A DNA stretch of 35,149 bases, taken from NCBI GenBank assembly GCA_002789675.1, contig PFTR01000117.1, positions 3,613 to 38,761 on the forward strand, in the 5' to 3' direction. The number at the start of each line of letters is the position of its first letter. Position 1 is the first letter of the stretch. Below, in pieces: positions 27,286 through 35,149 of this stretch. The notes under the pieces are model-generated. The model worked only from the letters and a program-made list of their open reading frames with translations. It searched no databases and was not told the DNA's origin. Both the position numbers and the translations under genes were made by a program. This stretch comes from Alphaproteobacteria bacterium CG_4_9_14_3_um_filter_47_13 (GTDB lineage: Bacteria > Pseudomonadota > Alphaproteobacteria > Micavibrionales > Micavibrionaceae).

Positions 27286-27429
27286 TTTTTACCTCTTTTC
27301 TTATTTTGTATAATTACAGGAAAAGAGTTAAGAATTTATAAATATTTTGAATTCAAAAATGCGCTATGTAAAAAATGGATTCCCCTGCAATTTTCTGATG
27401 TAAGTCGGAAAATAATAAAGAGAAATAAA

Positions 27430-28329
27430 TCAGGCTGTTTTTCGTGGCGCCACTTTCTGCCGCGTCAGATCCTTATAGGCTTCCTGCATTCTCTTTGTGA
27501 TGGAGCCAGGGGTGTATTCCTTGTTATCTATTTTTCCAACGGCGGTGATTTCGGCAGCGGTTCCCGTAACAAAGACTTCGTCATAATCGCTGATTTCATC
27601 GGGCATGATGGTTGTCTCTTCTATCGGGATGCCCATATCTTTAGCCATTTGTATGACTGTCTGGCGGGTGATGCCATTGAGAAAACAGTCGGCTTTAGGT
27701 GTTCTGATCGCGCCATCTTTGATAAAAAAGATATTAGATCCTGAAGATTCCGCGACACGGCCTTTATAATCAAGCATAAAGGCATCGTCGTAACCGGCAT
27801 CCATGGCCTCATGCTTGGCCATAGTGCCAATGGCATAGTTTCCTGCAGCCTTGGCATGGACAGGGGCGGTTAGTGGATCGGGGCGCCGCCATTTGACAGT
27901 TTTAAGGGCAACGCCGCTGCCTTCGCCGCCTTTGGGAAAGAAATATTTTGGCCAGTCCCAGCATGTGAAGGCAACATGAATTTTATTGGATTTTGCCGAA
28001 ACGGCCATTTCTTCGCAGCCGCGCCAGGCGATCGGACGGAGATAGCCGTTTGCCACGTTATTGGCTTCGAGGACATCGCGTGAGGCATCTTCAATTTCTT
28101 CAACGCTCATCCCAATCTTCATATCCAGCATAGTGGCAGAATCAATCAAACGCTGCGAATGTTCGTGCAATTTGAAAACCGTGCCGTCATAGACACGCTC
28201 GCCTTCAAAGACAGAGCCGCCATAATGAAGCCCATGTGACAGAACATGGAGTTTTGCTTCGCGCCAGGGAAGCATTCTTCCGTCAAGCCAGATAAAACCA
28301 TCGCGATCATCAAAGGGGGCATTCATCAT
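27430..28329 (-). CDS. ilvE: Branched-chain amino acid aminotransferase
   Basis: LHVLSHGLHYGGSVFEGERVYDGTVFKLHEHSQRLIDSA...YLRPIAWRG...KAAGNYAIGTMAKHEAMDAGYDDAFMLDYKGRVAESSGSNIFFIKDG...GITRQTVIQMAKDMGIPIEE. Confidence 0.97.
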   Translation of the reverse strand: MMNAPFDDRDGFIWLDGRMLPWREAKLHVLSHGLHYGGSVFEGERVYDGTVFKLHEHSQRLIDSATMLDMKIGMSVEEIEDASRDVLEANNVANGYLRPIAWRGCEEMAVSAKSNKIHVAFTCWDWPKYFFPKGGEGSGVALKTVKWRRPDPLTAPVHAKAAGNYAIGTMAKHEAMDAGYDDAFMLDYKGRVAESSGSNIFFIKDGAIRTPKADCFLNGITRQTVIQMAKDMGIPIEETTIMPDEISDYDEVFVTGTAAEITAVGKIDNKEYTPGSITKRMQEAYKDLTRQKVAPRKTA

Positions 28330-28413
28330 AATTTACTACTTTTGTGGTTCATTGCACTCATAATTCTGATAAAACTCTATCAGAGTTTGAATTGATGATA
28401 AAAGTAAAAAGTC

Positions 28414-29124
28414 GTGTCCCCACTAGAAAAACGTGCAGATTTACCTCATATTCTCGTCATTGATGACGATGAACGCATTCGCCAGCTTGCGTCCCGTTAT
28501 TTACAGGAAAACGGTTTTATTGCCTGTGTGGCAGCAGATGCTGTGCAGGCATGGGATTTGTTGGAGTTACTGGAATTTGATGCACTGGTTGTCGATATTA
28601 TGATGCCGGGGCAAAGCGGCCTTGATTTTACAAGGGTTTTGAGGCAGACAAACGATATTCCTGTATTGTTGTTGACGGCGCTTGGCGAAGCGACTGACCG
28701 GATTGCGGGGCTTGAATGTGGCGCCGATGACTATCTTGCCAAGCCGTTCGAGCCGAAAGAGCTTGTCCTGCGGCTTAAAGCAATTTTAAGACGACGCCCA
28801 AAAACAAAAATCGAGGTGGAAAATAGTACATTTAAAGTCGGGCGCTGGTGTTATAATTCTGTTTATAAGGAATTACAGGATGGAGCGGATATTGTGCGGG
28901 TGACGGCGGCGGAAGATAACCTGCTGCGGGCGCTTGCCAGTCGGGCGGGAGAGGTTATTAGCCGAGAGGAGCTGGCGCAGATATGCGGGTTTGATTCCGG
29001 TGAACGTACGATAGATGTGCAGGTGACACGTTTGCGCCGCAAAATTGAAGATGATCCTAAAATGCCGCGTTGTCTGCAAACAATCCGTGGTAAGGGTTAT
29101 CTCCTGCGGATTGAAAGAGTTTGA
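28414..29124 (+). CDS. OmpR/PhoB-family response regulator
   Basis: ILVIDDDERIRQLASRYLQENGF...LVVDIMMPGQSGLDFTRVLR...LLTALGEATDRIAGLECGADDYLAKPFEPKELVLRLKAILRR, then a winged-helix DNA-binding domain ending RTIDVQVTRLRRKIEDDPKMPRCLQTIRGKGYLL. Confidence 0.96.
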   Translation: MSPLEKRADLPHILVIDDDERIRQLASRYLQENGFIACVAADAVQAWDLLELLEFDALVVDIMMPGQSGLDFTRVLRQTNDIPVLLLTALGEATDRIAGLECGADDYLAKPFEPKELVLRLKAILRRRPKTKIEVENSTFKVGRWCYNSVYKELQDGADIVRVTAAEDNLLRALASRAGEVISREELAQICGFDSGERTIDVQVTRLRRKIEDDPKMPRCLQTIRGKGYLLRIERV

Positions 29125-29131
29125 GCGTCTT

Positions 29132-30466
29132 ATGAAGAGTAGTTTAAAAAAATTTCTGCCGCGCACTTTGTTTGGCCGTTCGCTCCTGATTTTGGCAACG
29201 CCTGTCATTCTGGTGCAGATGGTGACGATGTTTGTATTCTTTGACAGCCATTGGGGGAAAATGACGGCGCGTCTTGCTTTCGGCGTTGCTGGCGAGATTG
29301 CCGTGATTGCTGACCAGATTGAAAAAGATCTCGAGCCTGCTTCCATCAGGAGTGTTGCGGGCTGGGCAGGGCAGAATCTCGAACTTCTCATCAGTTATGA
29401 ACCGGACTCTATTCTTGAAGTGAAACACGATGCGCATTACCGTGCATTGCGCCATTATGAAATCGAACATATGATGTCCCGCGCACTGGAAGCGCAGGTG
29501 CGACGGCCTTACCGTGTCTATCCTGATGTACTGGAAAAAAAATGGGTCGAGGTTACGATCCAGCTTGAAAAAGGCCTGCTCAGGGTTTCGATACCGGAAC
29601 GGCGGTTATTTTCTACGTCCGTCTATTTATTTCTTCGCTGGATGATTGCGTCATCTATTATCCTGCTGATTGTGGCTGTGCTGTTTATGCGTAACCAGAT
29701 CCGCCCCATCCGGCGCCTGGCGATTGCGGCGGAGCGTTTTGGCAAGGGTAAGGATATCCCGGCATCATTTAAACCTGAGGGCGCACGCGAAGTCCGGCAG
29801 GCCGCGCATGCCTTTCTAAAAATGCAGGAGCGTATTAAACGCCAGATCCAGCAGCGGACAGCGATGCTATCCGGTGTTTCTCATGATCTGAGGACGCCGT
29901 TGACGCGTATGAAATTACAGGTTGCGATGCTGGAGGATTGTCCGGATATTGAAGGGCTCAAGCAGGATATCCTTGCCATGGAGCGCATGATTGATGCCTA
30001 TCTTGATTTTGTCCGTGGTGAAGGGGGCGAACAGACAATGCGCATTGACCTAAAAGATATTTTGATCCGTATCGTATCTGATATGGCGCGTCAAAATTGT
30101 GAGGTTGATCTTGAAATTGAGGGTGATCTTTCTTTACAATTGCGTCCTGTGGCATTTGAGCGCTGTCTGACAAATATCGTGAGCAATGCCCAGAAATATG
30201 GTGGAAAAATATGGATAAAATCAAGGCGCTTAGAGGACTCTATTGAAATTATAGTTGATGATAACGGAACGGGCATTCCCGAAAATAAAAGGGAGGATGT
30301 CTTTAAACCATTTTACCGCCTGGAGGATTCCCGCAATCCTGAAACCGGTGGTATCGGTCTTGGTCTTCCGATTGCGCAGGATATTATCCATAGCCATGGT
30401 GGAGAGATATCATTGTCTCAAAACGAACAGGGGGGCTTACGGGTTACAATTCTGATCCCTGTTTAA
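29132..30466 (+). CDS. EnvZ-type sensor histidine kinase
   Basis: Two TM segments, HAMP-like QIRPIRRLAIAAERFGKG, SGVSHDLRTPLTRMKLQVAML (H-box), VSNAQKYGG, DDNGTGIPENKREDVFKPFYRLE, GGIGLGLPIAQDI. The ATG at 29132 follows the response regulator closely. Confidence 0.95.
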   Translation: MKSSLKKFLPRTLFGRSLLILATPVILVQMVTMFVFFDSHWGKMTARLAFGVAGEIAVIADQIEKDLEPASIRSVAGWAGQNLELLISYEPDSILEVKHDAHYRALRHYEIEHMMSRALEAQVRRPYRVYPDVLEKKWVEVTIQLEKGLLRVSIPERRLFSTSVYLFLRWMIASSIILLIVAVLFMRNQIRPIRRLAIAAERFGKGKDIPASFKPEGAREVRQAAHAFLKMQERIKRQIQQRTAMLSGVSHDLRTPLTRMKLQVAMLEDCPDIEGLKQDILAMERMIDAYLDFVRGEGGEQTMRIDLKDILIRIVSDMARQNCEVDLEIEGDLSLQLRPVAFERCLTNIVSNAQKYGGKIWIKSRRLEDSIEIIVDDNGTGIPENKREDVFKPFYRLEDSRNPETGGIGLGLPIAQDIIHSHGGEISLSQNEQGGLRVTILIPV

Positions 30467-30798
30467 AATAACCTGCCGCCATCGGGAATATTCTGGTCCG
30501 GTGCAATGAGAACGATTTTGCCATTTTCATCGGGAAAGCCGAGGACAAGGACTTCGGACATAAATTTTCCGATTTGCCGGGGCGTAAAATTGACCACAGC
30601 CACAACCTGTTTTCCCTTGAGGGTTTCGGGCGTGTAATGATCGGTAATTTGCGCAGAGGATTTTTTGATGCCCGTCTCTCCGCCAAAATCAATTAGAAGT
30701 CTATAAGCAGGTTTTCGAGCTTCAGGAAAACTCTGTACATCAATAATTGTACCAACGCGAATGTTTACTTTTAGAAAATCATCAAAAGAAATCGTCAT
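30463..30798 (-). CDS. csaA: CsaA-like tRNA-binding domain protein
   Basis: MTISFDDFLKVNIRVGTIIDVQSFPEARKPAYRLLIDFGGETGIKKSSAQITDHYTPETLKGKQVVAVVNFTPRQIGKFMSEVLVLGFPDENGKIVLIAPDQNIPDGGRLF. Confidence 0.93.
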   Translation of the reverse strand: MTISFDDFLKVNIRVGTIIDVQSFPEARKPAYRLLIDFGGETGIKKSSAQITDHYTPETLKGKQVVAVVNFTPRQIGKFMSEVLVLGFPDENGKIVLIAPDQNIPDGGRLF

Positions 30799-30803
30799 TT
30801 TTT

Positions 30804-31196
30804 TTATATTTCAAGCGTTTTTGCAACGACATCAAGAATGTTCGCAGAGAGATTTTGTCGCACTTTTGAGTTATGTGTTCCTTTGGCCGTATAGTGGTCA
30901 ACAAATTCTGTAATGATATCTTTGATGGCAGGTAGAGAGTTTGTAACAGCCGCATTAAATTCAGGACTCATATTTTTTTTCGCGGCAAGGAGGGCTTGTT
31001 CTATATCATTTGCCATACGTCTGGAGAACAGCTCTCTTTCTTTAGGGCGATCTGCATATTGTCCCGCTTTTCCCTCAAGAGGGCGCACTGCCTGAAAAGA
31101 GGCGCGAAGTAAAGTATACATATCACGTCCACATTTTGTGTTCTGGGTCAGTTGCTCCAAGCGATATGAAGTGTTTTCATTGGGCAATAAGGTCAT
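30804..31196 (-). CDS. Hypothetical protein
   Basis: 130-aa ORF ending 6 nt upstream of csaA on the same strand; no family recognised. Confidence 0.65.
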   Translation of the reverse strand: MTLLPNENTSYRLEQLTQNTKCGRDMYTLLRASFQAVRPLEGKAGQYADRPKERELFSRRMANDIEQALLAAKKNMSPEFNAAVTNSLPAIKDIITEFVDHYTAKGTHNSKVRQNLSANILDVVAKTLEI

Positions 31197-31279
31197 TTTT
31201 GTCTCTCTTGATTCAAAGTTATGAAAATTGTATCATATCAGGGTTTTTATTGTAAATAGAAAAAACCATTATAATAAAA

Positions 31280-31306
31280 AAGGGATCCGCAAGCGAACCC
31301 CTCTTT
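31280..31306 (-). terminator. Probable terminator after the phasin-like gene
   Basis: Minus strand reads AGGGGTTCGCTTGCGGATCCCTTTTTTA: imperfect stem followed by a T-tract; the phasin-like gene ends at 31347. Confidence 0.6.
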
Positions 31307-31346
31307 AGTCATTTGACAAATATTCTTTGTGAAGAACAGGAGTGTT

Positions 31347-31802
31347 TTATGCTGCTTTTTTATTTTCAGCTTTTTTGTCTTTTTCTATAATGGATTTGAT
31401 TTCCGTTAATGAGGCAGTAACGCGTTTATTGATGATATCGGAGGCTTGTTGATTGGACTTGCTCACCATATCACTGATTTCTTTCATGTTCCCCATAGAT
31501 TTTTCGTAATTTTTTTTCATCAGATCTGTTTGTTTTGCAACTTTTTGTTCTGGTGAACCTTCACCCATAATTTCTTTGGCAAAGACAGAACTATCTTCAA
31601 TAAGCTGTGTCAGAAGCTCGCTTTGTTTTTGTGCGGCAGCTTGAAGTCCTTCTATCGCACGTTGATGTGCTTCAGAAAAAGCCTGAAGATTTTTACGCTG
31701 TGTTTCCATTAAAGCATTCATATCAAAAGGAAAAAAACCAAAAACGGGCATGTTTTTAGCCATTTCCGGATCAAAAAATTTCATAAAGTCATTGTTCGTC
31801 AT
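31347..31802 (-). CDS. Phasin-family protein
   Basis: MTNNDFMKFFDPEMAKNMPVFGFFPFDMNALMETQRKNLQAFSEAHQRAIEGLQAAAQKQSELLTQLIED...; typical phasin core. The ATG near 31802 is preferred over the track start. Confidence 0.85.
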   Translation of the reverse strand: MTNNDFMKFFDPEMAKNMPVFGFFPFDMNALMETQRKNLQAFSEAHQRAIEGLQAAAQKQSELLTQLIEDSSVFAKEIMGEGSPEQKVAKQTDLMKKNYEKSMGNMKEISDMVSKSNQQASDIINKRVTASLTEIKSIIEKDKKAENKKAA

Positions 31803-32031
31803 AGTATCCTCCATCTGGGTTCGAATATGAGTTTGTTGCTATGCAGCATAGCGTAACCTTAGAATTATCTTTTTTTCTCGAAATTGTCAAGTGTTGCACT
31901 GCAAAAAACATAATTATATATGAAATTAGCAAATGTTTAACAAATCTTGTTCACATTAGAAGGGGGGAGCCTACGTAATACCCGTCATATTTGCGTGCCC
32001 GCCATATTCGTCATAATGGGATTTTTTTAAA

Positions 32032-34641
32032 GTGTTTACGGGAGTTCTCCGAGTGTTAGAAGCAAGACGTTTTCAATCAGAAAATGTACAGAATATTCCG
32101 GGTCGAAGCAGGTTATCCATGAATATTATACAACTAGCGGTTTTATTATCAGGGTTGGCGTTCACGACTTTTGTTTATATTGTTCTGAATTTTCTAATCC
32201 ATCAGATGATCACGGATGATTCGCGCAGAATATCGGCAGAGGCTCAGCATATGATTACAGAAAATATAGTCTCTCTGGAAGAATCTCTTCGTGCTGCAGC
32301 AGCCATAATGCGTCTTTCCGGAAATAATTCTGAAACCATAAGGGATGATATCGTTAGTGCCTTTCCCGGCACTTCCAATTTTGATCATATTTTGTGGGTT
32401 CGCCCTGAAAGTGGAAAGATCTGGCGTAGCATTTCTCTCTTTTCACAAGAGACATCCCGTTTTTCCCAAACATCTATAAAAGGATTTATATATACCATCC
32501 AGAGCAGAAAGCAGCAAAGTACGAGTTCTGATGATGTAACTGTTATTATTGATGTTCCGGGAACACAATATTTGCAAGAATATATGGATCCGGTTGTAAA
32601 GAGTCGGCGTTTTGTTATGGCGAGTCCCTTGGTTTCCGACGGAAAAAATATGGGATTTCTTGTTGGTGTCAGCAGAGTGAGCAGACTGATTGGTAAAGAA
32701 TGGCTGGAAAACAAGAAAGCGATAGAACGCCTTGCTATCCGAGATATGGAATCAAACGAGCGTCTCTATTTCATGGATCGTAATTTCCAAATTGATGATG
32801 TTAATTTCGAGACAAGCGGTGAAAATTTTACATTTAAGCTGGGAGATCGCCAATGGCAGTTGAATATCTTGCCTGGTCTTGATCAAAAAGCCCGTTTTCT
32901 TATGCAGGTGCCATGGCTGATTCTGTTTTTTGGTGTCATGCTGACGCTGACTGGAACATTCTATGTCCGAAATAACCAGCAGTATTTATATAAGTTGGCA
33001 TATATAAATGGGAAACTGGCGCAGAAAAGCTATGAGCTTCATAGTGAAGTTGCAGAGCGGGAGCGCCTCAATCAATCGTTACATAAGATTGAAAAAGAGT
33101 ACAAGGCCATCATTGATTCTGTTAGTGATATAATTTTTGAAACATCTGTCACAGGCGAAATCATATTTTTAAATAATACATGGCACAAAGTCACAGGCTT
33201 CGAAAATGAACAGGTCACCGGACGGAATTTGTTTGATTTATTACATCCGCAGGATCAGGAAGAACAAAGAACCAGTTTTGATATGCTGGTGAAGGGTAAA
33301 AAAGAAGCCTATCGATCGCTCACGAGGTTAAGGACTTCGGATGGTAGATTCCGTTCTGTTGAACTGGCTGTATCTATGATGAGGCAGGATAAAAACAGCA
33401 ATATGCGGGTGGTTGGTACAATAACCGATATTGAAGAGCGCCGCCGTGCGAAGCAGGCGCTTCTTGAGGCCGAGAAAAAATATAAGACGATCGTTGAGAA
33501 TGCGGCAGGGGGAATCTATCAGGTGACGCCTGAAGGACAGTTCCTGAGTGCAAACCCCTCTATGGCCAGGATTCTTGGATATGACACACCGGAACAGCTT
33601 TTGCGTGAGGTTAAAAACGCCCATGACTATCTTTATGTCAGTGCCCACGACAGAGTGGCTTTTATACGTGAGCTTGAAACATCAGGTATTATCTATAATT
33701 TCAAATCCGAGGTTAAAACGAAAACCGGATCCAGAATATGGGTCAATGAAAACGCCCGTATTGTGAAGGATGATGAAGAAAATATTTTATATTACGAAGG
33801 CAGTATGGAAGACATTACTTTGCGGAAGGTCGCTGAAACCAAGCTTAAGGAAGCAAAAGTTCTGTCCGATATCTCCAGTCGCTCTAAATCGGAATTTCTT
33901 GCCAATATGAGCCATGAATTGCGAACACCGCTTAATGCGATTATTGGTTTTGCAGAAATTATGAAGAATGAAGCGCCAGGGGTGGTTCAAAACCGCCAGT
34001 ATCTGGAGTACGCAAAAGATATCTATGACAGCGGCAGGAAGCTGTTGCTGATTATTAATGAAATTCTTGACGCTTCACGAATTGAAGCCGGCGACAGGCA
34101 GATAAGCGAGAGTGTAATCAATCTGAATATTGTTCTGACGTCATGTATAGAGTTTATGAGCCAGAAAGCCGAGAGCCGCCATTTGAAAATTTTTGATATG
34201 ACCCGGGAACAATTGCCTCCTGTGATTGGCGAAGAGCTTGCCATTAAACAAATTTTACTGAATTTGATCGGGAATGCCATTAAATATACACCGGAAGAAG
34301 GACGCATTAGCATTTCTGGTGAAAAGGACGTGGATGGCTGTCTTCGCATTTCAGTAACCGATACCGGAATCGGGATGGACGAGCAGGAAGTGGAAAAGGC
34401 TTTATCGCCCTTCGGCCAGATTGAAACATCGTTAAATCGTTCCGGATCGGGAGCGGGTCTTGGTCTGACACTTGCGAAGTCTCTTATGGAGCTTCATGGA
34501 GGTAAGCTGGAAATTTTCTCGCAAAAAGGAATCGGAACAACGGCTACGATTATATTTCCGGTTCAGCGGATTATCATTGAAGACAGTCAGGAACAGGCAG
34601 AAGGATATACCAGTTCTTCTAGCGACAGACAGATTCATTGA
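32032..34641 (+). CDS. Membrane-bound sensor histidine kinase with tandem PAS domains
   Basis: N-terminal TM, ~200-aa periplasmic sensor region, second TM (VPWLILFFGVMLTLTGTFYV), two PAS/PAC segments, SRSKSEFLANMSHELRTPLNAIIGFAEIMKNEA, and HATPase NLIGNAIKYTPEEG...GAGLGLTLAKSLMELHGG. Confidence 0.93.
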   Translation: MFTGVLRVLEARRFQSENVQNIPGRSRLSMNIIQLAVLLSGLAFTTFVYIVLNFLIHQMITDDSRRISAEAQHMITENIVSLEESLRAAAAIMRLSGNNSETIRDDIVSAFPGTSNFDHILWVRPESGKIWRSISLFSQETSRFSQTSIKGFIYTIQSRKQQSTSSDDVTVIIDVPGTQYLQEYMDPVVKSRRFVMASPLVSDGKNMGFLVGVSRVSRLIGKEWLENKKAIERLAIRDMESNERLYFMDRNFQIDDVNFETSGENFTFKLGDRQWQLNILPGLDQKARFLMQVPWLILFFGVMLTLTGTFYVRNNQQYLYKLAYINGKLAQKSYELHSEVAERERLNQSLHKIEKEYKAIIDSVSDIIFETSVTGEIIFLNNTWHKVTGFENEQVTGRNLFDLLHPQDQEEQRTSFDMLVKGKKEAYRSLTRLRTSDGRFRSVELAVSMMRQDKNSNMRVVGTITDIEERRRAKQALLEAEKKYKTIVENAAGGIYQVTPEGQFLSANPSMARILGYDTPEQLLREVKNAHDYLYVSAHDRVAFIRELETSGIIYNFKSEVKTKTGSRIWVNENARIVKDDEENILYYEGSMEDITLRKVAETKLKEAKVLSDISSRSKSEFLANMSHELRTPLNAIIGFAEIMKNEAPGVVQNRQYLEYAKDIYDSGRKLLLIINEILDASRIEAGDRQISESVINLNIVLTSCIEFMSQKAESRHLKIFDMTREQLPPVIGEELAIKQILLNLIGNAIKYTPEEGRISISGEKDVDGCLRISVTDTGIGMDEQEVEKALSPFGQIETSLNRSGSGAGLGLTLAKSLMELHGGKLEIFSQKGIGTTATIIFPVQRIIIEDSQEQAEGYTSSSSDRQIH

Positions 34642-35149
34642 GGGCATCTGCCATATCCCTATCAAACTGCAGAGCTTTGCAGGCAATGTCATAGCTGAAA
34701 CCCGCCCGTGCCAGTATGGCCAGCGCCTTGTTTGAGTGATCATGTGTTTTTTCAAGAGCGTAGGGGCCAATTTTTTTGCGCCGCGCCAACCGGAGCGCGG
34801 CAATAAGCTCGGCATCTTCATGAAACTCTGACTCCAGTGTCTGCGTATAAGCCTGTAATATACGGTCAATCATTTCATATTCCAGACCTTTGGCTTGTAG
34901 TCTGGCATGGATCATACGTGCAGACAGACCTTTGCGTCTCAGGGACAGAACCATATTCTGTGTAAAAACGGAATCATCCAGCAGGCCAACATTCTGGAAT
35001 TTTATAACAAGACGATCCAGAGTCTGTATGCACTCCTCTCGTACCTGATCCTTGTGAAAGGCACAGGAACGGTCTATTTTTCGCAGCATTATTTTTTTGA
35101 AATGCGCGGAACTGGCTGCAAAGCGCTCAAGATAATATAACCCCGCATT
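34619..35149 (-). CDS. recX: Regulatory protein RecX, 5' end outside the window
   Basis: Manual extension to the window edge reads NAGLYYLERFAASSAHFKKIMLRKIDRSCAFHKDQVREECIQTLDRLVIKFQNVGLLDDSVFTQNMVLSLRRKGLSARMIHARLQAKGL, the RecX pattern. Confidence 0.88.
   Translation of the reverse strand, partial: NAGLYYLERFAASSAHFKKIMLRKIDRSCAFHKDQVREECIQTLDRLVIKFQNVGLLDDSVFTQNMVLSLRRKGLSARMIHARLQAKGLEYEMIDRILQAYTQTLESEFHEDAELIAALRLARRKKIGPYALEKTHDHSNKALAILARAGFSYDIACKALQFDRDMADALNESVCR

Overview
This 35.1 kb window looks like an alphaproteobacterial chromosome segment, a lineage inferred from gene content and not tested. The core runs from a partial plsC-like acyltransferase, through leuD/leuB with an nfeD/SPFH pair, leuC, and the ffh-rpsP-rimM-trmD-rplS block, to a DUF2520-type protein, dapF and ychF. 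After the island it continues with a 921-aa unknown protein, ilvE, an OmpR/EnvZ-type two-component pair, a CsaA-like tRNA-binding protein, a phasin-like protein, a PAS histidine kinase and a partial recX. The main accessory feature is a ~9.3 kb island at about 15.22-24.51 kb. It lies between the 3' end of ychF and the 3' end of the 921-aa gene and is flanked by a short att-like repeat (GGTTTAACGTyTAA). Its gene order is P4-type integrase, unknown, AlpA-like regulator, Toprim primase, DUF3631-like ATPase, TubC-docking-like small protein, small terminase-like protein, three small membrane/lipoprotein ORFs, unknown, trypsin-like protease. It has a TerS-like gene but no visible TerL, capsid or tail genes, which suggests a phage satellite. 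The last two genes before the right end are a possible defence or accessory cassette. Other points of interest are an in-frame HD-GYP-like/LeuD fusion ORF, a tandem pair of diverged unknown paralogs, an internally duplicated domain in the 921-aa protein, a small ORF missed by the ORF track, and a GNRA-capped hairpin downstream of the terS-like gene. All calls come from reading the sequence; no database search was run.
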